DNA of 64,000 nt from [Pseudopropionibacterium] massiliense (GTDB lineage: Bacteria; Actinomycetota; Actinomycetes; Propionibacteriales; Propionibacteriaceae). Made by a program: the position numbers and the translations under genes. Shown in pieces: positions 8,894 to 17,137 of this stretch; within the stretch, counting starts at the first letter, position 1; every line of letters starts with the position of its first letter. The stretch is taken from contig NZ_LR027842.1 of NCBI RefSeq assembly GCF_900607225.1, positions 2,520,284 to 2,584,283 on the forward strand, written 5' to 3'. The notes below the pieces were generated by a model. The model saw only the letters and a program-made list of their open reading frames with translations, made no database searches and was not told where the DNA came from.

Positions 8894-10644
8894 TCAGTCC
8901 GCAGGGAGGGTGATGGCCGGGTCGTCGGGTCGGATGGGGGCCTGCGGGTCGTGGGTGGCGACCACGACGACGCACCGTTCGGCACGCGACTCGATGATGC
9001 GCCACACCCGGTCCCTGAGGTTCGCGTCCATCCCGGCGGTCGGTTCGTCCAGGACCACGATCCGGCTGGACTCGTCGGCGAACGCCCTGGCCAGCGCGAC
9101 CCGCCGCCCCCGGGGGTGGCGACCCCCAGGGCGCCCCGCTCGGCACGCGCCTCGCGGATGCGCCACCCCCGGTCCGTGAGGTCGCCGCCCGTCCCGGCGG
9201 CCGGTTCGTCCAGGCCCGCGGCCCGGCTGGCCTCGTCGGCGACCGCCCTGCCCAGCGCGACCCGCCGCCCCCCCCCCCCCGAGCCCCCGCCCCGCTCGGG
9301 GGCGATCACCTCGTGCTCGCGGGCCCCGCCCCGGGAGAACTCCCCCAGGCCGAGTTCCCGGAGGATCCCGTCGACGGCACCGGGTGGCAGGTCGCGTCCG
9401 AAACGCACGTTGTCGATGACCGTGCCTGCCAGCAGACCCGGTTCCTGGGGCAGGTAGGAGAGGGTTCCCCCGCGGCCGGTTCCGGCGCGGAGGCTCCCGT
9501 CGGCCAGGCCCCGGATCCCCAGGAACCGCTCCGCCCAGGTGGTCTTGCCGGCCCCGCTGTCGCCAAGACACCAGACGGGCCTCCCGGGCGTCCACGCCGG
9601 CGGTTCCGGCGCGGCACCCAGCGCCCCGGCGGCGTCGTCGACCGGCGGGTCGATCCTGGTCTGCGCCTCCCGGTACTGGCTCTCCGAGACCGCCAGGGTG
9701 GACAGGCCGAAACCGGCGTCCTGCAGGGGCGCGACGGCGGACAGGAAAACCCCGGAGACCGCGATCATGACGCCCAGCGACGGGGGTTCGCCGGCCCGGG
9801 CGAACAGGCAGAGCGCGACGGCGATCCCGGCCGCGAGCACCAGGGCCTGGCTCACCTGGAGGCCGCGGGTGGCGCGGTAGGAGCGCATGGCGCGGCGCTC
9901 GACCCTCGATCTGTCGCGCCGGTACCACTGCCGGGCGTGGGCGTGGCCGTCGAAGATCCTGGTTTCCCGCCACAGGGACAGCAGGTTCACCAGCACCCCG
10001 AAGCTTCGCATCGCCTCCTTGAAGAAGAGCGTCTGGAGGCGTTGATGGCGGCGGATCAGTGGGGTGCTGATGGCGGCGTAGACCAGCACGGTGGCCAGGA
10101 AGACGGCGAGCACCCCGATTCCTCCCACGAGGCCGACCGTCGCCGTACCCGCGAGAATGCTGACCCCGGCGGGCAGCAGGGACAGGTGCAGGCAACTCAG
10201 TCCCTCGCGCAGGGCGGACGCCGCGGAGTCGATGGCGAAACCCACGGTGGACTCGTCCACCCGTCCCCTGGCGCGCGGGTCGGACCGGTTGCTGCGGTCC
10301 AGGGCACGAACCATGAAACGGGACTGCATGGCCTGTTCCAGGCGGCCGTAGGTCGGCAGGAAACAGGCCCGGCCCGCGCTTCCCAGCCACCAGATCGCCG
10401 CGTAGAGCACCGCGACGACGGGCAGACCCCAGCGCCACCACGCGCCTTGGAGGGCGAGCTCCAACCCGAGCCCCAGCACCACCGGGGCGAGGATCCGCGC
10501 GAACGCCCCCGCAACGACGGCGCCGATCACCGTCAGGTTCCGCGCCCGGGAGGTGGCGTCCGCCTCCAGGCAGATCAGGAACGCGAATCGCCACATCGCG
10601 CGGTCGGGTTTCGATTGTCCTTGGTGCTTCCCGGCAGATAACAT
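8894..10644 (-). CDS. ABC exporter (fused permease-ATPase), 3' region frame-disrupted
   Basis: The N-terminal half (about 320 residues) has the transmembrane helices of a type I ABC exporter. The ATPase follows with Walker A GDSGAGKTTWAE and Q-loop YLPQEP. The signature and Walker B region is present twice: first in degraded form (GGGSGGGGRRVALGRA ... AAGLDEPAAG), then in clean form but in another frame (RVALARAFADESSRIVVLDE, D-loop, ATHD, stop at 8894). The second frame gives the natural C-terminus. The cause is a 161-bp tandem duplication. I start at the ATG at 10644 because GAGAGG lies upstream; 10677 is possible. Closest relatives would be CydC/CydD-like or peptide exporters. By position it is a candidate sactipeptide exporter or immunity pump, if the gene is intact in the living strain. 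Confidence 0.65.
8952..9273. repeat. 161-bp imperfect tandem duplication ending in a 13-C run
   Basis: Bases 8952-9112 are repeated at 9113-9273 with a constant offset of 161 and no gaps. Every difference I can align in the second copy puts in G or C (mostly A to C, T to C or G); none creates A or T. The second copy ends in 13 consecutive Cs (9268-9280). The pattern suggests a sequencing or assembly error, though a real duplication is not excluded. Confidence 0.85.
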
Positions 10645-10799
10645 GCACGCCCTCTCGCCCAAACGGCGCCGAGCCATCAGGCTACTACCCCACCAGCCGG
10701 CCTTGCCGACCCCACGACGCCGCTACTCGCCCGCTGGTCGTTCAGCTCACTCTGCCTCCGAAATCAAGGCGGATCGGCTCCCGGCACCACGGATCGCAC

Positions 10800-11492
10800 C
10801 TATCCGGAGTTCAGCACGATTCTCTCGACCGACAGTTTTCTCAGGGCGAGGAAGCACAGCAGACCAAGCACCGCGGCCGCCAGGGCCAGGACCAGGACGA
10901 GAGCGCTAACGGACACGGCCACGCCCCCCAGCATCGGAAGCGCCATGCCGCCCCCGTAGAACCCCACCACGGACATCTGAGCCCACTTCGCGGCGTTCTC
11001 CGACATCATCCACATGGCGTAGCCGACCAGTATTGCCGATTCAACAGCCAGCACCCACCCGAAGACCAAGACCGCCGGAACAACGGAAAGCACCCAATTT
11101 GATTCAAAGCCCTGAGCGTGAGCCCAGCACAGATTGAATACGGCGAAAATGCAGCCGAGACCGAAACTCACCAGGAAGGGAACAAGAAGTTTCGAGAGAA
11201 AGAGCGAGCGCACCCCGTAGGGAAGCCCAAGGAAGGACTCCAGGGTGCCATAGCCTCTCTCCTCCCCGAACCGGGTGGTGGACAACATCCCCACCATGGC
11301 GGAGAAAAGAATTGCGAACAGCGACCACGAAACGGATTCTGCCGGACTGCTTTCCGCAGCCGAGACAGCTTTACCGAGCATCATCGCGGGGAACAGGAAA
11401 GCAAACCCCAGTCTTCCGGCCAGCCCTTTCGCCAAGAGCCCCCGCCACTCCTTGTAGGCGACGGCTTTCATCAATCTCGGGACCCTACTCAT
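10800..11492 (-). CDS. ABC-2 type transporter permease
   Basis: A 230-residue membrane protein with about six helices. It begins MSRVPRLMKAVAYKEWRGLL, the amphipathic N-terminal segment usual in ABC-2 permeases. The middle segment FGEERGYGTLESFLGLPYG matches the conserved ABC-2 signature loop in which a Glu precedes a short helix. The ATG at 11492 overlaps the stop of the upstream ATPase gene by eight bases, so the two subunits are coupled and form one transporter. In the context of the RiPP cluster it is likely to export the modified peptide or give self-immunity. It resembles the TrnF/TrnG-type pair of thuricin CD only in gene order. Confidence 0.85.
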   Translation of the reverse strand: MSRVPRLMKAVAYKEWRGLLAKGLAGRLGFAFLFPAMMLGKAVSAAESSPAESVSWSLFAILFSAMVGMLSTTRFGEERGYGTLESFLGLPYGVRSLFLSKLLVPFLVSFGLGCIFAVFNLCWAHAQGFESNWVLSVVPAVLVFGWVLAVESAILVGYAMWMMSENAAKWAQMSVVGFYGGGMALPMLGGVAVSVSALVLVLALAAAVLGLLCFLALRKLSVERIVLNSG

Positions 11493-12174
11493 CGAACGCC
11501 TCCGAATATCTCTCCAGCAGATCCTCGGAACCATCCCAGAACTGCCCGGGAGCGGCGTCGAAGACAACCACTTTCTTGAGGCCGACCACCCGCCGCGCAT
11601 GCGCGAACACTATGTGCAGGTCGTGCGAGGAGAAAAGAACCCCAACCTGACCGCGCAACTCCTCAAGGAAGGAGATCAGATGCCTCTGACCGGATGGATC
11701 GAGACCGGAAAAGGGTTCGTCAAGCAGCAGAAGAGCGGGAGATGAAAGCATCGAGCGAGCAATTGCCAAGCGCCTTCGCATTCCCTTGGAATAAGCTGAC
11801 ACGGGGACGTTCGCCACATCGCTCAACCCGAGCAGCTCGATCATTTCATCGACGCGGCCGGCATTCACCCCCAAAGCCTTCTGGAAGAAGACCAGATTCT
11901 GCGAACCGGTCAAGGCCGGATACAGCCCGTCGTTGTCAAGACAGTACCCAACACGTTTCCTGGACAGCGCGTCCTCTGCCGGGCGGCCATCAATGATGAC
12001 CCTTCCCTCATCCGGCGACAGGAGCCCCAGGATCAGCCTGAGCAGGGTGGTTTTTCCCGCACCGTTCGGACCAACCAACCCTACGACCTCCCCCTGCTCC
12101 ACGCAGCAGCTGACCTTTTCGAGAACTTGAATCCCCCGGAGGGATTTCGAAACCGACTTAACTTCCAACTGCAT
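11485..12174 (-). CDS. ABC transporter ATP-binding protein
   Basis: A 229-residue ATPase with Walker A GPNGAGKTT (near residue 35), signature AYSKGMRRRLAIARS (LSGGQ replaced by YSKGM, as in many antibiotic and peptide exporters of the CcmA type), Walker B LLLLDEPFSGLDP and switch His SSHD. It pairs with the permease encoded by the overlapping downstream gene. The 5' end overlaps the last codons of the second radical SAM gene, so it is translated as part of the same operon. ATG 12174 or 12183 could each start it; I prefer 12174 because GGATGGG precedes it. Expected role is export of, or immunity to, the RiPP product. Confidence 0.88.
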   Translation of the reverse strand: MQLEVKSVSKSLRGIQVLEKVSCCVEQGEVVGLVGPNGAGKTTLLRLILGLLSPDEGRVIIDGRPAEDALSRKRVGYCLDNDGLYPALTGSQNLVFFQKALGVNAGRVDEMIELLGLSDVANVPVSAYSKGMRRRLAIARSMLSSPALLLLDEPFSGLDPSGQRHLISFLEELRGQVGVLFSSHDLHIVFAHARRVVGLKKVVVFDAAPGQFWDGSEDLLERYSEAFDE

Positions 12175-12986
12175 TGGACCCATCCAATCGATCGCAAGTT
12201 ACACACTGATCAATTTCCGCTCCAGCACGTAAGTCAATGTACCGACAATCAGTACATGCATAACGAAGCCCACAGGAAGCACACGGGAAAATAGTATCCA
12301 TAGCTAGACTCCGCTGCCGCAGGAAATCATCAGACTGTAGCGCCCGGACAATATCAAATTCACTCGCCAAAGAGTGGGTACGCAGCATAGGACACGTAGA
12401 AACGATACCATCTGAATGCACCGCCAGCGTAGATCCTAAACAACTATGCATTCTTTGTCGCCTATTAAGCGTCTTTGTATCTGGAAGTGGGGAGGACAAC
12501 CTATGTGGGACATGGAACGACCGCGGCATTATGACCGATGTTTCCAACCAGTCAATCCTTAAATCCCCAAGTATGCTCTTGAAGTCTTCAAGAAGCCTCG
12601 ATTCATCGCCAACCAAGAGCAAGCAAGACTCCGCAGGAATTTTGGAAATTGCTTCCACAAAAGTGGGTATCGGGTAACGCTCGACATCAACTTTCAAAAG
12701 CAAATTGACGCGATTCTTCAAGGCGCGATATCCCGAATTCATTACTATCGATATATCCGAAATAATTTCTGGCTTAAACTCATACTTTTCCGCCTCGGCT
12801 ACCAACGGCATAAGAATGCTCATAATGTCCACAGTTGGCGGTGTGGTTATACAGAGCTTCTGTACACCAAGATTCCAGTACTTTCTAATCACTCTGACCA
12901 AGTTCTTGATTCCACGCTCCCTCAAACCCTCACCCTTAACGCAGCGCCAGCAGCTAAGGTGCAAATCGAGCTCTTGCGAGTCGCAG
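12158..12986 (-). pseudogene. Second radical SAM maturase, 3' part (split by IS630 element)
   Basis: This fragment begins with the third cluster cysteine (C-D-S-Q-E-L) and continues through a TIM-barrel-like domain into a C-terminal cysteine-rich region resembling SPASM/Twitch (CLGS...STCPML, CASCGLRYACTDCR, CVTCD). These would bind auxiliary Fe-S clusters. Joined to the 5' part at 14157-14530 after removing the IS and one TA, it gives an uninterrupted 400-residue protein with the motif CNLNCSYC. The 3' end overlaps the ABC ATPase gene. Codon use is A/T-richer than the flanking genes. As it stands, the fragment lacks two of three cysteines of the SAM cluster and cannot be active. Confidence 0.85.
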
Positions 12987-12988
12987 TA

Positions 12989-14156
12989 TAGCAGTCTTGA
13001 AACAGGATGTCGTTTATAGGCGGTACGGGAATTTCTTCTTTCGTATGTAGGTTTCGAATGCGTTTCGGGTGTCGGTGAAGTGGGGGCGTTGGAGGTTGCT
13101 GATGTGGGTTTTTGCTTCGCCCCAAACATGCTCGATGGGGTTGTGGTCAGGGCAGTAGGGTGGCAGCCACAGGAGGGTGATGTCTGCAAACCTGTTTCCT
13201 TTACCGAGGTGTTGTTTCAGTTCCCGGGATTTGTGCCATCCGGCGTTGTCCCACACGATCGTGATCTTCTGGCCGGGATGTTTGTCGACGAGTTGGGTGA
13301 GGGCATCGATGATGGTGTGACTGTTCTGCCAGTCCAGCGCTGTGAGTTCCACACTCCCGTCAGCCTGGTTGAGGAACCCGATGTAGGACTGGCAGCGGCG
13401 TTGCCGGTCCACTTCCAGCACGGTGGGTACCCCTCGGCGGCACCAGGCTCGTCGGGTGAGTGCTTCGTGTTCGATGCGCACCTCGTCAGCTGCGAACACG
13501 AGATACCCTTGCGCACGTGCGTGATCGACCAGGTCGCGGATCTGTTCCACACGGGCTGCCACGACCTCCTCGGCGGGGCGGCGCTGGTCCCGGGCGGCGG
13601 GCTGCTTGAACGACAGTCCAGCATGGTGGAGCAGCACCTGGTAGGAGGAGTCCGACGCGAGGACGACCTCGAACTCGGTGGCAATGTAGTCCTTCAACCT
13701 TGGCAGACTCCAGAACCCCACCGGCAGCCCGTCAGGGTCGGTGGGAGGGGTTTGCAGTACCCGCATCACCTCGTCATGCTGTGCTTGGGACAGTTTCGCT
13801 GCATTCCGGTTCCCGATGTGCCCGGTGTACAAGGAGGCCATCCGTTCATCACGCCATTCAGCGACCCAGCGCTGCAACGACCTCTCGGACTTCCCGACCA
13901 CCCTGGAAACCTGTTCCACCGGGATCCCGACATGCAGCATCAACAGCCCCATCGCTCGTTTCCGCATCGACGGATACACAGCATTCACCTGATAATCCTG
14001 CAAAAGTTCTTCATATCCGGCAGCGAATCCTTCCACAACTCTTATTCAAGCGCTCCGGTAAAAATGATGCAACACGACATGCCGCCCCCGCAGCAAAACC
14101 TTGGGTAATACCCCAGAAAACACCAAACACAACGACATCTTGTTAAATGGGAGCTA
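12989..14156 (-). mobile_element. IS630-family insertion sequence, 1168 bp, TA target duplication
   Basis: The element begins TAGC and ends GCTA. Its imperfect inverted repeats share TAGC followed by AACA(G/A)GATGTCGTT within the outer 26 bases. TA dinucleotides at 12987-12988 and 14157-14158 are the target duplication, as expected for IS630/Tc1-mariner elements. It holds one intact transposase gene. Removing the element and one TA restores the reading frame of the radical SAM gene it interrupts, so the boundaries are firm. It is richer in G+C than the radical SAM genes around it. Confidence 0.93.
13014..14036 (-). CDS. IS630-family transposase
   Basis: A 340-residue DDE transposase. An N-terminal helix-turn-helix (residues about 25-75, VGKSERSLQRWVAEWRD) binds the inverted repeats. 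The catalytic triad is visible in FAADEV (Asp), IVWDNAGWHKS (Asp) and CPDHNPIEHVWGEAK (Glu). The start is the GTG at 14036. The frame is complete, so the enzyme may be active. It lies on the same strand as the interrupted operon. Confidence 0.93.
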   Translation of the reverse strand: MEGFAAGYEELLQDYQVNAVYPSMRKRAMGLLMLHVGIPVEQVSRVVGKSERSLQRWVAEWRDERMASLYTGHIGNRNAAKLSQAQHDEVMRVLQTPPTDPDGLPVGFWSLPRLKDYIATEFEVVLASDSSYQVLLHHAGLSFKQPAARDQRRPAEEVVAARVEQIRDLVDHARAQGYLVFAADEVRIEHEALTRRAWCRRGVPTVLEVDRQRRCQSYIGFLNQADGSVELTALDWQNSHTIIDALTQLVDKHPGQKITIVWDNAGWHKSRELKQHLGKGNRFADITLLWLPPYCPDHNPIEHVWGEAKTHISNLQRPHFTDTRNAFETYIRKKKFPYRL

Positions 14157-14530
14157 TAACTACAATTTAGGTTACATGGAGCTGCAACAACCAAGAAACC
14201 AGTAGTGATCACAGGAGGAGTCTGAAAAACATACTCAGTCTGCCAGCGCGGGAAGTAGTTAACCTTCTCCACGAAAGCAGGGGCAGCCAGATAGTCACCT
14301 AGCCCCTCTGCTTGCAGTTCATTCATCCACGCAACAACTTCATTTACTGCTATATGAAGTTCGTCAGCAACAGCTTCGAGCGGGATGTTTTTTTCTGCAA
14401 GATCTAGCGCTCTCATACGATCTTCTTCAAGAAGAAAAACTCGCTGATGCCCTCCATCATAAAGAGCAGATTTGGGCTCGCCCTTAGCAAGATACACATC
14501 GCTTTTCAATCGAAAAAATCTCTTAGTCAC
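14157..14530 (-). pseudogene. Second radical SAM maturase, 5' part (split by IS630 element)
   Basis: The first ~90 residues form a small alpha/beta domain (SDVYLAKGEPKSALYD, then helices ending NELQAEGLGDYL) that resembles a PqqD-like RiPP recognition element. The radical SAM barrel then begins (ITTGFLVVAAPCNLNCSY) and is cut by the IS within the codon for Tyr, just after the second cluster cysteine. The GTG start at 14530 overlaps the stop of the first radical SAM gene by four bases (GTGA). The other half is at 12158-12986. The tail that continues into the IS is not native. Confidence 0.85.
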
Positions 14531-15912
14531 TGTAATCTCACCGCCGCACGCGCTATAGCTGAATGATACTCTGAAGTATATCGTTCAATCCAGGAAGGAT
14601 CGATTTCTGCAAGCTCAATACTTGCGGTTAGGGCACCATAGAAGTCATTTACCCCATCGCAGCATATCCCCTCATTGCGCCGGAGGACAGCACCACTAAG
14701 GAATGTTTGCAGGCAGGAACCACAGCTGTTTCTGATGTCACATGCGGTGCAACCCTTCATCAGGGCTCGAAGCTCATTGACTAATGAAGCAATACTTTCA
14801 AAGTCAAGTCCATCTTCAACCGTACCAATCGGGCGACTATGTTCAACCCTCTCGCAAGCATGCAAGCGCCCGTCAACTGCAACGTAAATCTTGTCTCCCG
14901 GAACACAAGTTCCCGTGTACTGAATGATTCGATCGGTTTCCTCGCGCTCATGCGTTTTGAGGAACGGTTGAAGTAGCGACCGACCTACAAGAGCATACAA
15001 AAATCGTCGCTGACCAAGATCAGACGCGTCTGCAGGGTCAGTCATCACACGAATGAAAAGGTTCAACATTTCCCGATGTTGGGTAATTAATCTCTCTTTC
15101 TCGCCTGCCGTAAACTGCTCATAGTACAACGTATCAAACGGATTGACGGGTGTGACACTAAAGGGAACAAGTTCTGGATGCTCAATGAAAAAATTCATCA
15201 CAGCTTCGAGATCTGTTTTAGGGTCATAGACGGTATTCACAAAAGCTTCGCATCCAGACGCTTGGATGTAGCGCTGGACTCCGGTCATCACGCGACTATG
15301 CGTTGGCTTTCCTCCCGAGAAACGTCGATTCCTATCATGCTCTGACGCAGGACCATCTATACTGAAAGTCGGCAACATATCGTGAGCCACAAAAAATTTA
15401 GCTACTCTATCAGTGACCAATGAGCCGTTAGTAGTGAGCAGAAAAAGGCATGGCCGAGGGGAGTATTCTTCAGCAAAATTCACACATTCTCTCAATACAC
15501 TCCAGTTTGCCAACGGTTCTCCACCGTAAAAAGTGACTATAGGCCGCCTTCTCGGGTTGTATTCTTCGAATGTCTGCACCGAATCTATGTACCACTTAGT
15601 TGCAGCCAGCGCTCGCTCACGACTCATCTGACGTATTCCATGCGCGCGCGAATTAGGATATACAGTAGAATACACACAATACCGGCATCGAAAATTACAG
15701 ACTTCAGTAAGCTCAAGGATCAGCTCCCCGAACCCCTGTCGACGCACATGATGTTCTATGGTTTTTGCGCTTACAGGATCTAGCGATGGCACATGGCGCC
15801 GTCCTTTAGGCCATAAGGGAAGCAACCTCGACGGCGCAATCAGACAATGCTCTGTGTCATATGTGTAACAGGTTCGGCCTTCAGAATTCAGTTCCACCTG
15901 AAATGGTTTCAT
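14527..15912 (-). CDS. Radical SAM / SPASM peptide maturase
   Basis: A 461-residue enzyme. The SAM [4Fe-4S] motif CNFRCRYC lies near residue 78, followed by the barrel with FYGGEPLANW (SAM-binding GGE) and LLTTNGSLV. The C-terminal SPASM region has the expected spaced cysteines (GTCVPGDKIYVAVDGRLHAC, CTACDIRNSCGSC, CCDG) for auxiliary Fe-S clusters. Such enzymes install Cys-to-alpha-carbon (sactionine) or other thioether bonds in RiPP precursors. The ATG at 15912 is preceded by GGGAGGT; the open frame upstream to 16203 runs antisense-free through the precursor gene and is not used. Its neighbours are the cysteine-rich precursor (70 bases upstream) and the split second radical SAM gene (4-base overlap). 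A/T-rich codon use suggests horizontal transfer. Confidence 0.9.
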   Translation of the reverse strand: MKPFQVELNSEGRTCYTYDTEHCLIAPSRLLPLWPKGRRHVPSLDPVSAKTIEHHVRRQGFGELILELTEVCNFRCRYCVYSTVYPNSRAHGIRQMSRERALAATKWYIDSVQTFEEYNPRRRPIVTFYGGEPLANWSVLRECVNFAEEYSPRPCLFLLTTNGSLVTDRVAKFFVAHDMLPTFSIDGPASEHDRNRRFSGGKPTHSRVMTGVQRYIQASGCEAFVNTVYDPKTDLEAVMNFFIEHPELVPFSVTPVNPFDTLYYEQFTAGEKERLITQHREMLNLFIRVMTDPADASDLGQRRFLYALVGRSLLQPFLKTHEREETDRIIQYTGTCVPGDKIYVAVDGRLHACERVEHSRPIGTVEDGLDFESIASLVNELRALMKGCTACDIRNSCGSCLQTFLSGAVLRRNEGICCDGVNDFYGALTASIELAEIDPSWIERYTSEYHSAIARAAVRLQ

Positions 15913-15935
15913 AGAGCACGACCTCCCACGCGGAA

Positions 15936-15968
15936 GGCGGTTGACAGCCTGCGGTACTGCCAACCGCC
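15936..15968 (-). promoter_or_regulatory. Hairpin between precursor gene and first maturase gene
   Basis: GGCGGTTG and CAACCGCC, extended by CAG/CTG across one mismatch, form a stem with a nine-base loop in the 70-bp gap. No T-run follows on the minus strand. Such hairpins commonly protect or partly terminate the transcript so that precursor peptide is made in excess over its enzymes. Confidence 0.55.
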
Positions 15969-15982
15969 CAACCGCCGCTCGC

Positions 15983-16195
15983 CTAGTAGTTTCTAACCCA
16001 TCCGTGAACAGTTCCGAGACCACCTCCACCGCCAACGACAGCCAGCTTCCAGCTGAAGCTATCGAGGACCGGGAGCATGCCATCCGCAGCACAGGCCCCT
16101 GTGCAGCCGACCGTACATGCTGCGCCGCATCCCAAGCCGCAAATACCTCCGCAGATCCATCCATTCGGCTCAACGCTTCCGAGCAACTCCAACAT
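15983..16195 (-). CDS. Sactipeptide-like RiPP precursor, six Cys in CX3C spacing
   Basis: A 70-residue peptide. Residues 1-14 (MLELLGSVEPNGWI) would be a short leader. Residues 15-35 contain six cysteines, each exactly four residues apart (15, 19, 23, 27, 31, 35), separated by Gly, Ala, Thr and hydrophobic residues. Residues 36-70 contain no Cys and are Gly-, Ser- and aromatic-rich (GMLPVLDSFSWKLAVV, then five Gly, ending WVRNY). Cysteines in the N-terminal half with acceptors in the C-terminal half is the hairpin layout of sactipeptides; thuricin CD peptides also use CX3CX3C. A strong GGGGAGGTGG ribosome site precedes the ATG. Sactionine formation is inferred from the adjacent radical SAM genes; a ranthipeptide is the main alternative. 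Confidence 0.82.
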   Translation of the reverse strand: MLELLGSVEPNGWICGGICGLGCGAACTVGCTGACAADGMLPVLDSFSWKLAVVGGGGGLGTVHGWVRNY

Positions 16196-16445
16196 GTTTC
16201 CACCTCCCCGTGGCTTGCGACTAGGGTTCCCTAGTCAGTGCCGGCGTTTTATGCAGAAGCCCAAGCATCAGCAACTATAGTTGGGGTAGCCTCAGCTAAA
16301 TATATTAGACTAGTCCGCAAGTTCTTATTTTGACTTTCGTCAATCACGCTTGCCCAAGCTCCACCGTTTCCTGATTTACTTTAAGTATAAAATAGTGGTT
16401 GGTGTGTGCTTTCCCTAGCTTCGCCTCAGGTACGACACCACTTTG
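16196..16445. other. A/T-rich promoter region of the RiPP operon
   Basis: No gene is seen here. The region should hold the minus-strand promoter of the RiPP cluster. It contains two palindromes (16219-16236 and CAACTATAGTTG at 16272-16283) and an A/T-rich stretch (16298-16312), but no -35/-10 pair with good spacing could be fixed. Confidence 0.5.
16219..16236. promoter_or_regulatory. 18-bp palindrome upstream of the RiPP precursor
   Basis: GACTAGGG-TT-CCCTAGTC is a perfect inverted repeat 24 bp before the precursor start codon. It lies in the expected 5' leader and could be an operator or an RNA hairpin. Confidence 0.5.
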
Positions 16446-16476
16446 AAGGGGCCGCACCCAATGGGTGCGGCCCCTT
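16446..16476 (-). terminator. Terminator of the transcarboxylase operon
   Basis: A perfect 14-bp stem (AAGGGGCCGCACCC with its complement) and a 3-base loop lie 15 bases after the stop of the 1.3S gene on the minus strand. It also insulates the RiPP promoter region downstream. Confidence 0.8.
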
Positions 16477-16491
16477 CGCGTGGTTGACGGG

Positions 16492-16851
16492 TCAGAGCTC
16501 GATGAGGCCCTGGCCGCCCTGGACGGGCTCACCCGGCTTGACGAGGATGGCCGAAACCGTGCCGGCCGCGGGGGCCGTGATCTCGGTTTCCATCTTCATG
16601 GCCTCCAGGACCAGGAGCACCTGGCCTGCCTCGACCTCGTCGCCCTCGGCGACGAGAATGCGGGCCACCGACCCGGCCAGCGGTGCGACGACGGCGTTGG
16701 CGCCAGCCGCGCCAGCGGCCGACGGGGCCGGGGCCGCCGCCGGTGCGCCACCCGAGCCACCGATCACGATCGGCGGAAGGCTTGGGGTTTCCTTCTCGAC
16801 CTCGACGTCAATCTCGTACTCCGTCTGATTGACGGTCACCTTCAGTTTCAT
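16492..16851 (-). CDS. Methylmalonyl-CoA carboxytransferase 1.3S biotin carrier subunit
   Basis: A 119-residue biotin carrier (the Propionibacterium shermanii 1.3S subunit is of similar size). It has an N-terminal beta strand ([16 protein letters not shown]), an Ala/Pro-rich hinge (residues about 32-52) and a biotinyl domain with the biotin-accepting lysine in EAMKMETEI. It shuttles CO2 between the 12S and 5S subunits of transcarboxylase in the cytoplasm. It is the last gene of the four-gene operon and is followed by a strong hairpin terminator. Confidence 0.95.
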   Translation of the reverse strand: MKLKVTVNQTEYEIDVEVEKETPSLPPIVIGGSGGAPAAAPAPSAAGAAGANAVVAPLAGSVARILVAEGDEVEAGQVLLVLEAMKMETEITAPAAGTVSAILVKPGEPVQGGQGLIEL

Positions 16852-16867
16852 GGGTTGTCTCCTTCAA

Positions 16868-17125
16868 TCAGCGAACGTGCGGGACAGCACGGTTGTGGGA
16901 CTGTTCGCGGGTGGCCCGGACCCAGCCGGACTGGGCGCTGAAACGGACCGCCCGCACCTTGGCCTTGTGCCCGAGGGAGGCCGCGACGGCGGCTCCGATC
17001 GCAACGAGATCCTCCTCGGGGATCCCCTGCCGGGCTTCGAGCTTGGCGAGACGCTCATCGAGGGTCTTGAGCTGAGCCGTCAGCTTCTCGACCGCCGCGA
17101 GGAGCGCAGCGTTGTTGTCAGACAT
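16868..17125 (-). CDS. Small accessory protein of the transcarboxylase operon
   Basis: An 85-residue protein between the 12S and 1.3S genes (gaps of 12 and 16 bases). The N-terminal 35 residues are a predicted coiled coil (LLAAVEKLTAQLKTLDERLA). The C-terminal half has IPEEDLVAIGAAVAASLG followed by a basic strand ending in WVRATREQ. The second part resembles the short C-terminal segment of small subunits of decarboxylase and acyl-CoA carboxylase complexes (for example MmdD or epsilon-like proteins). A structural or assembly role in the complex is likely but not shown. Confidence 0.75.
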   Translation of the reverse strand: MSDNNAALLAAVEKLTAQLKTLDERLAKLEARQGIPEEDLVAIGAAVAASLGHKAKVRAVRFSAQSGWVRATREQSHNRAVPHVR

Positions 17126-17137
17126 CTACGACTCCGA

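Noticed and set aside
8068-10677. A single 869-residue ABC-exporter/CPBP fusion protein
   Set aside because: The fusion depends on the frame shift caused by the 161-bp duplication; the natural ABC C-terminus ends in another frame at 8894 and a GTG start with its own protein follows.
12158-13189. 343-residue protein starting inside the IS element
   Set aside because: Its first ~65 residues are an off-frame reading of the transposase gene; the real protein was interrupted at 12987.
14527-16203. Radical SAM start at 16203
   Set aside because: The extra 97 residues overlap the precursor gene in another frame and lack family similarity; ATG 15912 has a good ribosome site.
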